The position numbers and the translations under genes are program-made. This document shows positions 1 through 8,344 of a DNA stretch of 64,000 bases, piece after piece. The notes under the pieces were generated by a model. It was not told the DNA's origin. It searched no databases and saw nothing but the letters and a program-made list of their open reading frames with translations. The DNA comes from Siphonodentalium dalli. Its lineage: Eukaryota; Mollusca; Scaphopoda; Gadilida; Siphonodentaliidae. Positions within the stretch are counted from its first letter, which is position 1; each line of letters begins with the position of its first letter. The DNA is taken from positions 167,281,107 to 167,345,106 of the forward strand of contig CP136061.1 of NCBI GenBank assembly GCA_032622095.1, read 5' to 3'.

Positions 1-2
1 GG

Positions 3-128
3 GTGGCACAGGTCATACAGGACATGACCAGCAATGAAAACCTGCTACCGGCAGCCATCCTTTTCCAGATCCTTTACGGAAGACCCGGCTTCATGTTAAA
101 GGAAAAGGCCAATATAGACTGGCGCTAA
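3..128 (+). CDS. C-terminal fragment of an unrecognised ORF (5' end outside window)
   Basis: The frame starting at base 3 is open for 41 codons and stops with TAA at 126-128. The fragment ends in the residues KEKANIDWR. The family is not recognised. It lies upstream of the palindrome-rich ORF and the TatD ORF of the left-hand retroelement copy, so it is probably the end of that element's preceding ORF. The fragment is short and the assignment weak. Confidence 0.3.
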   Translation: MAQVIQDMTSNENLLPAAILFQILYGRPGFMLKEKANIDWR

Positions 129-232
129 GATTAGAGAAGCTCTCGTGGATCGGCGCAGCGAGGCAGGAGGGAGAGTTCTATCACTCCAACACATGGAACT
201 CTATACACCTCCAGTACACCATCAAGAAGGAC

Positions 233-1117
233 GTGCGGCTAAGGGTGGTAGGAGGGGCAGAGAGAGTTCTCTATATGAAGGACACAGCTATGGAAACCTC
301 ATCATTTGTCATGGACCTAAAACCGGTAGAGTCGATGGAGGTAACCCCACAACCCAGCCATCCACAGAAGCCAGGGAGATCTGCGAAAGGGACTTCAGGG
401 AAGTCACAACCAAATGCTGCACAGACCCTGACATATGGGAAGTCTCAGCCTCAACAGGCGCCTGTAAAGCGGAAACAGACTTCACCGAAGTCGCAGCAGC
501 AGGTCTCGCAGACTTCAGGGACTTTGGTTGAGACTTCAGTGAAGTCCCAACCAAAGTCGAGGCAGTCTCAAATTTCAGACAAACAGACTTTACCGAAGTC
601 TCAGCAACCGGTCTTGCAGACCTCAGGGACTTTGGTTGAGACTTCAGTGAAGTCCCAACCAAAGCCGAGGCAGTCTCAAATTTCGGAAAAATTTCAGGCA
701 TCCTGCCCAGACCCCAGAAAACCATCTCTGGTAAGAACAAAGATTATGGACCGGGGCCACAAGAGGGCAGCATCGCCAGTCACTACCGGCGAACCGAAGA
801 GGAAAGGCCGAGCCACATGTGGGGTGTGTGGAGACCATGTAAACCACGGCAGGGGGCACATGGAACGACAGCATCTACCCCCGGTGCTGTGGGAGTATCG
901 CCCCAGTTTCAGCAACGCTCCAAGACCAACGGCGGGACAACAACTGACTGCACTGACCAAAATTGCTAAGGCTACTCCCAGAATTAGCACGAGATGGGTG
1001 CTTCACGGCTCAAGCCCAGATCTCCGATGTACAAACAAAAGCAATGAAGGAGTTGTGCCGGACAGCGGGTTGGCCCGTGCCACATCAGTTGGTACTTTAT
1101 CCCCAGCCGAACAGTAG
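233..1117 (+). pseudogene. Low-complexity, palindrome-rich ORF with a zinc-finger-like motif (N-terminal part of the TatD region)
   Basis: The frame is open for about 294 codons. The first two thirds are disordered and repeat a T-S-x-K-S-Q motif. Each repeat is encoded by an imperfect DNA palindrome of the form GACTTCNNNGAAGTC, for example at 391-405, 532-546 and 640-654. Near base 818 a zinc-finger-like motif follows, with C-x2-C and H-x4-H ligands. From about base 972 a neighbouring frame reads as better-composed protein (hydrophobic and charged pattern, stop at 1134-1136), so I infer a one-base frame change near 965-975. The same frame, after the stop at 1115-1117, continues into the next palindrome-rich stretch. 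The ORF may be the N-terminal region of a TATDN2-like protein, which is typically long and disordered, but it is broken here. Confidence 0.5.
511..693 (+). repeat. 108-bp direct repeat inside the low-complexity ORF
   Basis: The segment starting at 511 recurs from 619 with a 108-bp period and few differences. Each copy contains the palindrome GACTTCAGTGAAGTC. The period is a multiple of three, so the reading frame is kept. Confidence 0.7.
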
Positions 1118-1132
1118 GGCCATCCTCCTCCA

Positions 1133-1722
1133 TTGAGAGCTCTCGGGTGGATGCTGCGGCAGATGAGTACAAGGGACTTCAACCAATACCAACGAACACA
1201 AGAGACAGTAGCACAAGACTGGTTGAACCGATACCGTCCCTTGGATGCCAGCAATGCTCCGCCAACCGGAACCGGAGGTAATCCTTCGGTGAAGGACACC
1301 GAAAGAAGCCGGGAAAGAGATCGCTCTAGGACGGAGTTAAAGATAGTCCGGGGTAATCCGGTGAAGGACACCGAAAGAAGCTGGGAAAGAGATCGATCCA
1401 GGCCGGAGTTGAAGATAGTCAGAGGTAATCCTTCTGTGAAGGACACCGAAAGAAGCAGGGGAAGAGATCGATCCAGGCCAGAGTTGAAGAGAGTGGCAAC
1501 CTCGTCCGAAAATGAGTCGCAATCAGCTCACCCGTCTTCCGCGAAGGCATTACAAAACCGGCAAGCCAGAGAACCAATGACCGGAACCAGGGACGACCAG
1601 ACACAAAGAGAGGAGCTAACCTCAAAGAAGGCGACAGGGCCACCACCTTTAGGGAAGGCAATAACGAAACCGGGACATTTAGAAATGGTAATCACCTCAA
1701 AAGGGCAGAAGAGGTCAAGGCC
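1133..1722 (+). pseudogene. Second palindrome-rich, charged low-complexity stretch upstream of TatD
   Basis: This stretch is in the same frame as the preceding ORF, after its TAG. It encodes a highly charged region with repeats of P-S-V-K-D-T-E-R-S. Three tandem DNA units start near 1277, 1352 and 1424 (periods 75 and 72 bp). The first and third carry TCCTTCNNNGAAGGA palindromes (1282-1296 and 1429-1443). The frame stays open to 2017, overlapping the TatD ORF, which lies one frame over and opens at 1516. A one-base change or a frameshift in 1516-2017 would link the two. I cannot tell which from one copy. Confidence 0.45.
1277..1495 (+). repeat. Three tandem 72-75-bp units with central palindromes
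   Basis: Units begin with GGTAATCC at 1277, 1352 and 1424. The middle unit has lost three bases of its palindrome, which explains the 75/72 periods without breaking the frame. Confidence 0.75.
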
Positions 1723-2583
1723 ATGGAGTCAACCAGGGAAGAAGTGCTCCTGTGGGCAGTTGACTCCCATTTCCACATGGACCGGCTTCGACAGAGAGTC
1801 AAGCAAGGCAATCGGGGATCCCTGCAAGAGTTGCTGGAATTATGCCCAGCCCCAGGGACCAAGATCAGGCTTTGGGGGCAGGTTAGGGTATACTGTGACC
1901 CGGAGTCGTACCCTACGGAGGAAGAAACATGGGAGGCCAATACCAGAGTGGCAGTGGGCTTACACCCCAAACGGGCCGGGAAAATTACATCGGAGGAAGA
2001 GGAAACTCGACTCCTAGATAAAATCCACCGCCTTCTCCGAAGGCCGGATATCCATGCGTTGGGAGAAATTGGCCTTGACAGGACGGTCGAAGCATCCGAG
2101 TGGACACAGCAAGACCAGTTCTTAATTAAGGCCCTGGAACTGGCTGAAGCAAAAACGCCAGTCGTCCTCCATCTTAGAGGCCCCAGCGAGAGGGAGCCCA
2201 CCTCCAAAGACACCTTCTGCAGGGCGTTGCACATCATGAGAAAGAAGTGTAGCCAAGAACAGAGGGTGCACCTGCACTGCTTCACAGGGGATCGCGAGAC
2301 AGTGGAAGATTGGAGAGAGGCGTTCCCCAACTGCTATTTTGGCTTCACAGCAAAGGTCAAACAGTTCGGGGATCCACAGAGAGAGGCAGTGCGGGCGGTA
2401 CCGAGAGATAGGATCCTCTTGGAGACGGATGCACCATTCTTCGGACCTCAGGTGGCCCGAGATTTTACAGCACCATCAATGATAGGCGATGTGGGGCGCA
2501 TTGTGGCACAGGTTCGAAGGACGACACTACAGAACCTGTTGGAACAATCAACCAACAATGCCTGCCATCTGTATCATCTCTGA
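1723..2583 (+). CDS. TatD-family metal-dependent nuclease (TATDN2-like)
   Basis: This is a complete 286-residue TatD domain, close to the usual 260-300 residues. All expected metal-binding positions are visible: H16 and H18 in D-S-H-F-H, H81 in G-L-H-P, E115 in G-E-I-G-L-D, H150 in V-V-L-H-L-R, H185 in H-L-H-C-F-T-G, and D236 in E-T-D-A-P. TatD enzymes are TIM-barrel, divalent-metal DNases or RNases. The human paralogue TATDN2 has a long disordered N-terminus, and the upstream charged repeats resemble that layout. The start at 1723 is the first ATG before the domain; the frame is open back to 1516, so a fusion to upstream sequence is possible. The ORF ends 545 bp before the LTR and its polypurine tract, so it sits where LTR elements carry accessory or env-like genes. 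Catalysis is predicted from motifs only. Confidence 0.85.
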   Translation: MESTREEVLLWAVDSHFHMDRLRQRVKQGNRGSLQELLELCPAPGTKIRLWGQVRVYCDPESYPTEEETWEANTRVAVGLHPKRAGKITSEEEETRLLDKIHRLLRRPDIHALGEIGLDRTVEASEWTQQDQFLIKALELAEAKTPVVLHLRGPSEREPTSKDTFCRALHIMRKKCSQEQRVHLHCFTGDRETVEDWREAFPNCYFGFTAKVKQFGDPQREAVRAVPRDRILLETDAPFFGPQVARDFTAPSMIGDVGRIVAQVRRTTLQNLLEQSTNNACHLYHL

Positions 2584-3107
2584 GATAAAGACCAAGAAGT
2601 TAGCCTGAGGCGCCGCTGTTCCATCACTGTGTTTTCCCATTATGCTGAGAGACTCCCGAGGACCCAAAACAGGACCGATTAAATCACTGGTTGGAGGGAA
2701 GACGGGGTGGAAGGATAAATCCCTCTCAGTAGGATTGAGACAACATACGTCAGCGGAACAGCGGACAGAATGGGCACACATCCACTCGACCCTTTGGACC
2801 TCTACATAGACATTTAGCAGCCAGAAGCGGGACCGACTCTTTGTCGCCAGGCCAGATGGTTTGCGGATGTCTGATCCATGGAGAGGAGCAAAGCAGTAGA
2901 GAACAACAGAAAAAGTCAATAAAACCTGAGATGACGAAGGTATACGAAGAAGTCAATCAAGAGATGCAACCAAGGGACCTTCACTGAAGGACTATTCATC
3001 ACACGACCCTTCTAGGAAGGTACAGGAAGACGTCAATGGGGAGACACAACCAGGGACCTTCATGGAAGGACCAAGCACCAAATCTACCACCTTCAGGGAA
3101 GGCAGCT
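2584..3107 (+). other. Non-coding 3' region of the left-hand retroelement copy, four palindromes
   Basis: No credible ORF. Four 13-bp palindromes of the form CCTTCNNNGAAGG lie at 2978-2990, 3008-3020, 3057-3069 and 3090-3102, all within 125 bp and ending six bases before the purine tract. Confidence 0.6.
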
Positions 3108-3128
3108 GAAAGAGAAAAGGGGGAGGAG
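3108..3128 (+). other. Polypurine tract
   Basis: An uninterrupted run of 21 purines (core AAAAGGGGGAGGAG) directly abuts the TG that opens the LTR. This is the expected site for plus-strand priming in LTR retrotransposons. It shows that the DNA to its left is the 3' end of an element body. Confidence 0.8.
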
Positions 3129-3336
3129 TGTAGTAGATTTGGCAGTCCGGCTGAAGTGCGTATGCGCGGGATAACACCGGCAGAGATAATTACCACGCCG
3201 ACCAACAATCACTACGACCTGCTTGCTCGATATAAATCCATCAGCATCAGCCGGCCAGTGACAACAATCGACGGACACTCTCTACGACGACTTGCGGGGG
3301 ATACGGCACAACATATACTTGTGTAAGTCTACTTTA
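3129..3336 (+). repeat. LTR shared by two tandem copies of the outer gypsy element
   Basis: About 208 bp. It opens TGTAGTAG and closes CTACTTTA, which form imperfect short inverted ends. It has a TATAAA box near 3231, a purine tract on its left and a primer-binding site on its right. Bases 3182-3336 recur almost unchanged at 19719-19873 (one difference noticed). Confidence 0.75.
3231..3237 (+). promoter_or_regulatory. TATA box in the LTR
   Basis: TATAAAT lies about 105 bp before the LTR end, a plausible place for an LTR promoter. The same motif is kept in the truncated LTR near 19768. Confidence 0.5.
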
Positions 3337-3337
3337 G

Positions 3338-3356
3338 TGGCGTCGTCGACAGGAAC
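3338..3356 (+). other. Primer-binding site, tRNA-Ser-like
   Basis: TGGCGTCGTCGACAGGAAC starts one base after the LTR. TGG pairs with a tRNA CCA end. From memory of tRNA 3' ends, the best fit is a serine tRNA, with a few mismatches. The exact tRNA needs the host tRNA set. Confidence 0.6.
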
Positions 3357-3429
3357 AGGGCAACCAACAGAGGAGAAGAAACGGAGATTAAGGGATCTGG
3401 AGTTGAGGCATGAGCAGTTGTTGGGCAGC

Positions 3430-6400
3430 ATGGCAGAGGACTCGACACGAGAAGTAATAATACAATTGGTTCAAGGAAATGAGAGATCGGTAGACACAAG
3501 TTTCAGCAATACAGAAAAACCCGAGAAGACAAATGAGAGATCGATAGACACAAGCCTCAGCAATACAGAAAAACCCGAGAAGACAGAGGAACTTTATTTT
3601 CTCAAATTGGAGCAGCTTCTAAGCCAGGCAATTGCATGGTCAGATGACATAATAGCGCGGGACTCTAGCCGAGAAGAAGGGTTCACGCCTTCGGTGAAGG
3701 AGGAACTATCTGAAAACTCTAGAGGCTCTTCACCTGAAAGGCACTATTCACAAGCAACAAAAACACAGACCTGCGATGTTACACTCAAATTAACAGATAT
3801 AGGCAGGCCTTCAGAGAAGGCTGAGTCATTGACAACATGGGAAGACACAACTTCACCCATAGATACAATGCTACGAGTGCAGGTAGAACTGGAAGGCCGG
3901 AAAGTTTCGGCAGCCATTGACACAGCATCGGAAGTAACGGTCATCTCCGATAAACTGCTGGACGCACTGGGGATTGAAGTACCGATCATTAAGAGCGTCA
4001 AAATCAATACTGCAGGCAGGGAACTCTGGATGCCAGCACACGTTGTCGGCCCAGTATCTCTGAGGATGGGGGAGTACACATGGACACAACCGATATACGT
4101 AGCGCCCTTAGCTGACACCATGCTCCTGGGACTCGACTTCCTGGAGAAACATAGGATATTGATTGACTTGAATAAAAAGCAACTACGGCTACCCCCGGGA
4201 ACACGTAAAGGGCAATCATTGCGGAAAGACGAGAGAAGAGAAATTTGGACGACTCAGAGAATTACAGTAGCACCCCGGTCGGTAATCAACATCCCATGTG
4301 AAATGGCACCCTTATCGTCCGACCATGTAGTGGAACCGGTCCAAGGGTGGGGACTCTTAGGAGCCTGCACCGCGAATCTGAGGAAGAAGTCACCCACAGT
4401 CTGCTTTATGAACTTGAACGATCAAGCAGTCAAACTCAAACGAGGCTCACTGATGGGGTGGGGTAGTCCAGTAGAAGTTCTGCCCGAGGAGAACCATCCA
4501 GGCCACAACTCTGCCTCACCTAAGTCGTATCAAGCTTTCGGCCCTCGAGAACCGATGCTACCCACCCAGATTCAAGACTTGCTGGAGAGATCGTCAAAAC
4601 TCTTAACAGATTCCGAAGTGGAGCAAGTTCGGGAGCTGTTACATAACTATCAGGATGTCTTCGCCACACATGATTTTGACTTAGGAGCGTTCACAGCCAT
4701 TGAACACTCTATAGACACGGGGGGTTCAGCACCCACTAAGCTCAAAATGAGACGCACCCCAGCCAGCTTTGCAGGTGAAGAAAGAGAACTTCTGAGGAAG
4801 CTATTAGACGCAGAGGTTATTCAGCCCTCCACAAGCGAGTGGGCAGCGGCACCCGTGCTGATTCGTAAGCGTGGAGGGAGTGTGAGGTGGTGCCTGGATT
4901 ACAGAGCGCTCAACTCGGTCACTAGGAAAGACACATTTCCAGTCCCGCTGGTGGATGACTGTATTGAAGCTCTGGCTGGTAATCAGTGGCTATCCCGCTT
5001 AGATGCAAATTCTGCGTATTACCAAGTGCCTATCTCAGAGAAGGACAGGCACAAGACTGCTTTCTTGACAAAATATGGGTCGTGGGAATTCAAACGATTA
5101 AGTTTCGGTCTGTGCAATGGACCAGCCACATTTATCCGAGTAATGAACATGGTTTTGCAAGGGTTAAATTGGAACACAGCTCTGGCCTTCTTAGACGACG
5201 TGACAGTCCTAGGAGATTGTTTTAATTCACACATGGCAAATCTCTCAGAAGTATTAGACCGGTTCCGGCAATACTCTCTGAAATTGAAACCCGCCAAATG
5301 CCTGTTATTCCAACAAGAAATAGAATTTCTAGGACGGACAATTGACGCTCAAGGGGTGTCGTTAACAAGGGATTCTATTAAAGCCGTGCAAGAATGGCCA
5401 ACACCAAAATCTACGCGTCAAGTGGAACAATTCTTGGGATTGGTTAATTATCACCGGCAGTTTGTGCAAGACTTCGCCCAGAAGTCTGCACCTTTGTACC
5501 GAAGAACAGGAAAACACAAATTTGACTGGGGCACAGAGGAGCAAGAAGCCTTTGACGAACTCAAACGCGACATGGTCACAGCCCCAGTACTCGCCTTTCC
5601 CAATAACCAAGACCCATTTATTCTAGACACCGATGGATCCAATGAAGCGATAGGATCAGTCCTGTACCAAGTCCAGGAGGGGGTGGAGAGAGTGATTGCC
5701 TATGCAAGTTTCGCATTGAGACCAGAACAGCGCAGATACTGCACCACCAGAATTGAATTATTAGCAGTACTACGCTTCACAAGGCACTTCCGACACTATT
5801 TACTGGGACGAGCATTCGTGGTGCGGACAGACCATCATAGTCTGACATGGCTGATGAACTTTAAGGAACCACAGGGACAAATAGCTAGGTGGTTGGAGGA
5901 ACTCAGCCAGTACCATATCACAGTGCAACACAGGAAAGGGACTAGGCACACCAACGCAGATGCTATGTCCAGAATACCGAGTGGCGAATATTGCCCGGAT
6001 TTTAAAGTGGCCACCGATATCGAAAATCTGCCATGCGGAGGGTGCCCCTACTGCAAGAAGGCACACAAAGCATGGGGCAACTTCACAGAAGTTGTTGATG
6101 AAGTGGTACCATTGGCATCACCATGCGTCAATGCGATCTCATGTAGGTCAGATGAGCTAAGGGAGCCGACAGAGGACCAGGAAGGGTTTCTTTCCAGTAA
6201 AGGAACTGGGCCCATGGGAGGTTTTCTTTCCAGTAAAGGAACAGAGGTATGGCCTACACAGTTGGACACTATTTGGGAAGGGGACGAAACCCCAGGGGAC
6301 ATATACCCAGATGAGTGGCTTGGCGACCCGGGTGGGCTGTTCTATAGCCACACGTCCAGCATGGAGCTATGGGTAGAGGATGCGCAGTTGAAGTCAAAGA

Positions 6401-6732
6401 CAGGTGATGAGTGGATAGTCATTGACCATGAGCTGGCAGGAGCGCTAGAGGTCACTCAAGAAATGCGAACCAATCTGTTCCACGATACCCGGATTCAAGA
6501 TGAGCATCTAAGGAATGAAGGGAAGTGCACACAATCATTGTCAGTGGAAGAAGGCACCATGATAAAAGGATTATCTCATGAGGATTGGATTAACACTCAA
6601 CGAAGCGACACAAAAATTCAGTTGATTTTCCGATGGTTACTGCACGGAAAGAAGAGCCGACCGAGGAGATCCTGTTCCGATCGAGCCCAGAAGCTAAAAA
6701 CTACTGGATCAATCGAAAACGATTCCTCATGA
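3430..6732 (+). CDS. Ty3/gypsy Pol: protease, reverse transcriptase, RNase H and connection region
   Basis: The frame is open from 3292, but the upstream ATG lies in the LTR; 3430 is the first ATG after the primer-binding site. The first ~150 residues are hydrophilic with a repeated T-E-K-P-E-K segment and no zinc knuckle or recognisable capsid. A retropepsin follows with D-T-A-S-E at about residue 164 (G to A in the usual D-T-G). RT spans roughly 4740-5400, with R-W-C-L-D-Y-R and catalytic F-L-D-D near 5188-5199. RNase H (5600-5900) shows L-D-T-D-G-S, R-I-E-L-L-A-V and V-R-T-D-H-H. A C-x2-C-x2-C stretch lies in the connection near 6030. The frame stops at 6732, just before the integrase, which lies one frame over. 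This is part of the outer element. Confidence 0.85.
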   Translation: MAEDSTREVIIQLVQGNERSVDTSFSNTEKPEKTNERSIDTSLSNTEKPEKTEELYFLKLEQLLSQAIAWSDDIIARDSSREEGFTPSVKEELSENSRGSSPERHYSQATKTQTCDVTLKLTDIGRPSEKAESLTTWEDTTSPIDTMLRVQVELEGRKVSAAIDTASEVTVISDKLLDALGIEVPIIKSVKINTAGRELWMPAHVVGPVSLRMGEYTWTQPIYVAPLADTMLLGLDFLEKHRILIDLNKKQLRLPPGTRKGQSLRKDERREIWTTQRITVAPRSVINIPCEMAPLSSDHVVEPVQGWGLLGACTANLRKKSPTVCFMNLNDQAVKLKRGSLMGWGSPVEVLPEENHPGHNSASPKSYQAFGPREPMLPTQIQDLLERSSKLLTDSEVEQVRELLHNYQDVFATHDFDLGAFTAIEHSIDTGGSAPTKLKMRRTPASFAGEERELLRKLLDAEVIQPSTSEWAAAPVLIRKRGGSVRWCLDYRALNSVTRKDTFPVPLVDDCIEALAGNQWLSRLDANSAYYQVPISEKDRHKTAFLTKYGSWEFKRLSFGLCNGPATFIRVMNMVLQGLNWNTALAFLDDVTVLGDCFNSHMANLSEVLDRFRQYSLKLKPAKCLLFQQEIEFLGRTIDAQGVSLTRDSIKAVQEWPTPKSTRQVEQFLGLVNYHRQFVQDFAQKSAPLYRRTGKHKFDWGTEEQEAFDELKRDMVTAPVLAFPNNQDPFILDTDGSNEAIGSVLYQVQEGVERVIAYASFALRPEQRRYCTTRIELLAVLRFTRHFRHYLLGRAFVVRTDHHSLTWLMNFKEPQGQIARWLEELSQYHITVQHRKGTRHTNADAMSRIPSGEYCPDFKVATDIENLPCGGCPYCKKAHKAWGNFTEVVDEVVPLASPCVNAISCRSDELREPTEDQEGFLSSKGTGPMGGFLSSKGTEVWPTQLDTIWEGDETPGDIYPDEWLGDPGGLFYSHTSSMELWVEDAQLKSKTGDEWIVIDHELAGALEVTQEMRTNLFHDTRIQDEHLRNEGKCTQSLSVEEGTMIKGLSHEDWINTQRSDTKIQLIFRWLLHGKKSRPRRSCSDRAQKLKTTGSIENDSS
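3478..3585 (+). repeat. 54-bp tandem duplication at the start of Pol
   Basis: Two copies (3478-3531 and 3532-3585) encode an 18-residue repeat beginning N-E-R-S and ending E-K-T. The frame is kept. Confidence 0.85.
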
Positions 6733-6931
6733 GGGATGGGCTCATTCACTGCAAACGCCGGGACGGGACACCGGTCTTGTGGATCCCACAGGCTTACCGG
6801 CAAGAACTCTTATCCCTTTGCCATGACTCTCCAGTGAGCGGCCATCAAGGATGGTCCCGAACTAAAGAGAGGTTAAAAACGCAGTATTACTGGTACCACA
6901 TGAGTACAAAGGCGGAAGAGTTCGTGAAGTC
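5857..6931 (+). repeat. Duplicated pol segment, copy 1 (RNase H end to integrase zinc finger)
   Basis: 1075 bp repeated at 7132-8206 with a constant offset of 1275 and very few differences (for example a Cys/Arg codon change near 6752/8027 and G/T near 6872/8147). Copy 1 stops inside the integrase zinc-binding module and is joined to the start of pol. Confidence 0.9.
6633..6931 (+). pseudogene. Integrase N-terminal fragment, copy 1 (truncated)
   Basis: The frame is one off from the RT-RNase H ORF. It encodes the linker and the beginning of the H-H-C-C zinc module (H-D-S-P-V-S-G-H-Q-G-W). It is cut after F-V-K-S, before the two cysteines, by the duplication junction. The frame runs on to 7139 through duplicated 5' pol sequence with no meaning as integrase. 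Confidence 0.75.
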
Positions 6932-7122
6932 ACGGAGATTAAGGGATCTGGAGTTGAGGCATGAGCAGTTGTTGGGCAGCATCGCAGAGGACTCGACACG
7001 AGAAGTAATAATACAATTGGTTCAAGGAAATGAGAGATCGGTAGACACAAGTTTCAGCATTTCGGAAAAACCCGAGAAGACAAATGAGAGATCGATAGAC
7101 ACAAGCCTCAGCAATACAGAAA
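6932..7122 (+). repeat. Duplicated 5' pol segment (copy of 3381-3571)
   Basis: 191 bp copied from just downstream of the primer-binding site, differing at a few bases (for example around 7058-7062). It is joined on its right to the RNase H region through a short stretch where TACAGAAAC-like sequence repeats. The result is a tandem duplication of pol with 3572-5856 missing from the second copy. Confidence 0.9.
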
Positions 7123-7131
7123 CTATACAGA

Positions 7132-8343
7132 AACTTTAAGGAACCACAGGGACAAATAGCTAGGTGGTTGGAGGAACTCAGCCAGTACCATATCACAGTG
7201 CAACACAGGAAAGGGACTAGGCACACCAACGCAGATGCTATGTCCAGAATACCGAGTGGCGAATATTGCCCGGATTTTAAAGTGGCCACCGATATCGAAA
7301 ATCTGCCATGCGGAGGGTGCCCCTACTGCAAGAAGGCACACAAAGCATGGGGCAACTTCACAGAAGTTGTTGATGAAGTGGTACCATTGGCATCACCATG
7401 CGTCAATGCGATCTCATGTAGGTCAGATGAGCTAAGGGAGCCGACAGAGGACCAGGAAGGGTTTCTTTCCAGTAAAGGAACTGGGCCCATGGGAGGTTTT
7501 CTTTCCAGTAAAGGAACAGAGGTATGGCCTACACAGTTGGACACTATTTGGGAAGGGGACGAAACCCCAGGGGACATATACCCAGATGAGTGGCTTGGCG
7601 ACCCGGGTGGGCTGTTCTATAGCCACACGTCCAGCATGGAGCTATGGGTAGAGGATGCGCAGTTGAAGTCAAAGACAGGTGATGAGTGGATAGTCATTGA
7701 CCATGAGCTGGCAGGAGCGCTAGAGGTCACTCAAGAAATGCGAACCAATCTGTTCCACGATACCCGGATTCAAGATGAGCATCTAAGGAATGAAGGGAAG
7801 TGCACACAATCATTGTCAGTGGAAGAAGGCACCATGATAAAAGGATTATCTCATGAGGATTGGATTAACACTCAACGAAGCGACACAAAAATTCAGTTGA
7901 TTTTCCGATGGTTACTGCACGGAAAGAAGAGCCGACCGAGGAGATCCTGTTCCGATCGAGCCCAGAAGCTAAAAACTACTGGATCAATCGAAAACGATTC
8001 CTCATGAGGGATGGGCTCATTCACCGCAAACGCCGGGACGGGACACCGGTCTTGTGGATCCCACAGGCTTACCGGCAAGAACTCTTATCCCTTTGCCATG
8101 ACTCTCCAGTGAGCGGCCATCAAGGATGGTCCCGAACTAAAGAGAGTTTAAAAACGCAGTATTACTGGTACCACATGAGTACAAAGGCGGAAGAGTTCGT
8201 GAAGTCGTGCCGAGAATGCAACCTGCACAAGAAGCCTTCTAGAAAGGCACGATACCCTCTGACCATCTATCAATCCGGGGCGCCAATGGAAAGGATCCAT
8301 ATTGATTTCATTGGCCCGCTAACCAAAACTGCGGATGGGAACA
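7132..8343 (+). pseudogene. Pol copy 2: RNase H end, connection, integrase zinc finger and start of core
   Basis: The first part, to 8007, is in the same frame as pol and repeats the RNase H end and connection. The second part (7908-8343) is one frame over and carries the intact integrase zinc module: H-x-x-x-x-x-x-H, then C-R-E-C near 8206-8217. It also has the first core aspartate in H-I-D-F-I-G-P. The frame stops at 8349 because of a further one-base shift. Both copies share the first frame break at the same place, so it predates the duplication or is a feature of the family. Confidence 0.75.
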
Positions 8344-8344
8344 C

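Noticed and set aside
391-3821. TTCNNNGAA palindromes as STAT/GAS sites or heat-shock elements
   Set aside because: The core matches a STAT-type site and resembles, but does not match, heat-shock spacing (two-base gap). The sites lie throughout coding linkers, and a second palindrome class with other arms has the same design, so a transcription-factor role is not supported.
6601-6735. Programmed -1 frameshift site in pol
   Set aside because: No slippery heptamer in the right phase or convincing downstream structure was seen. Left only as a low-interest question because both copies share the offset.
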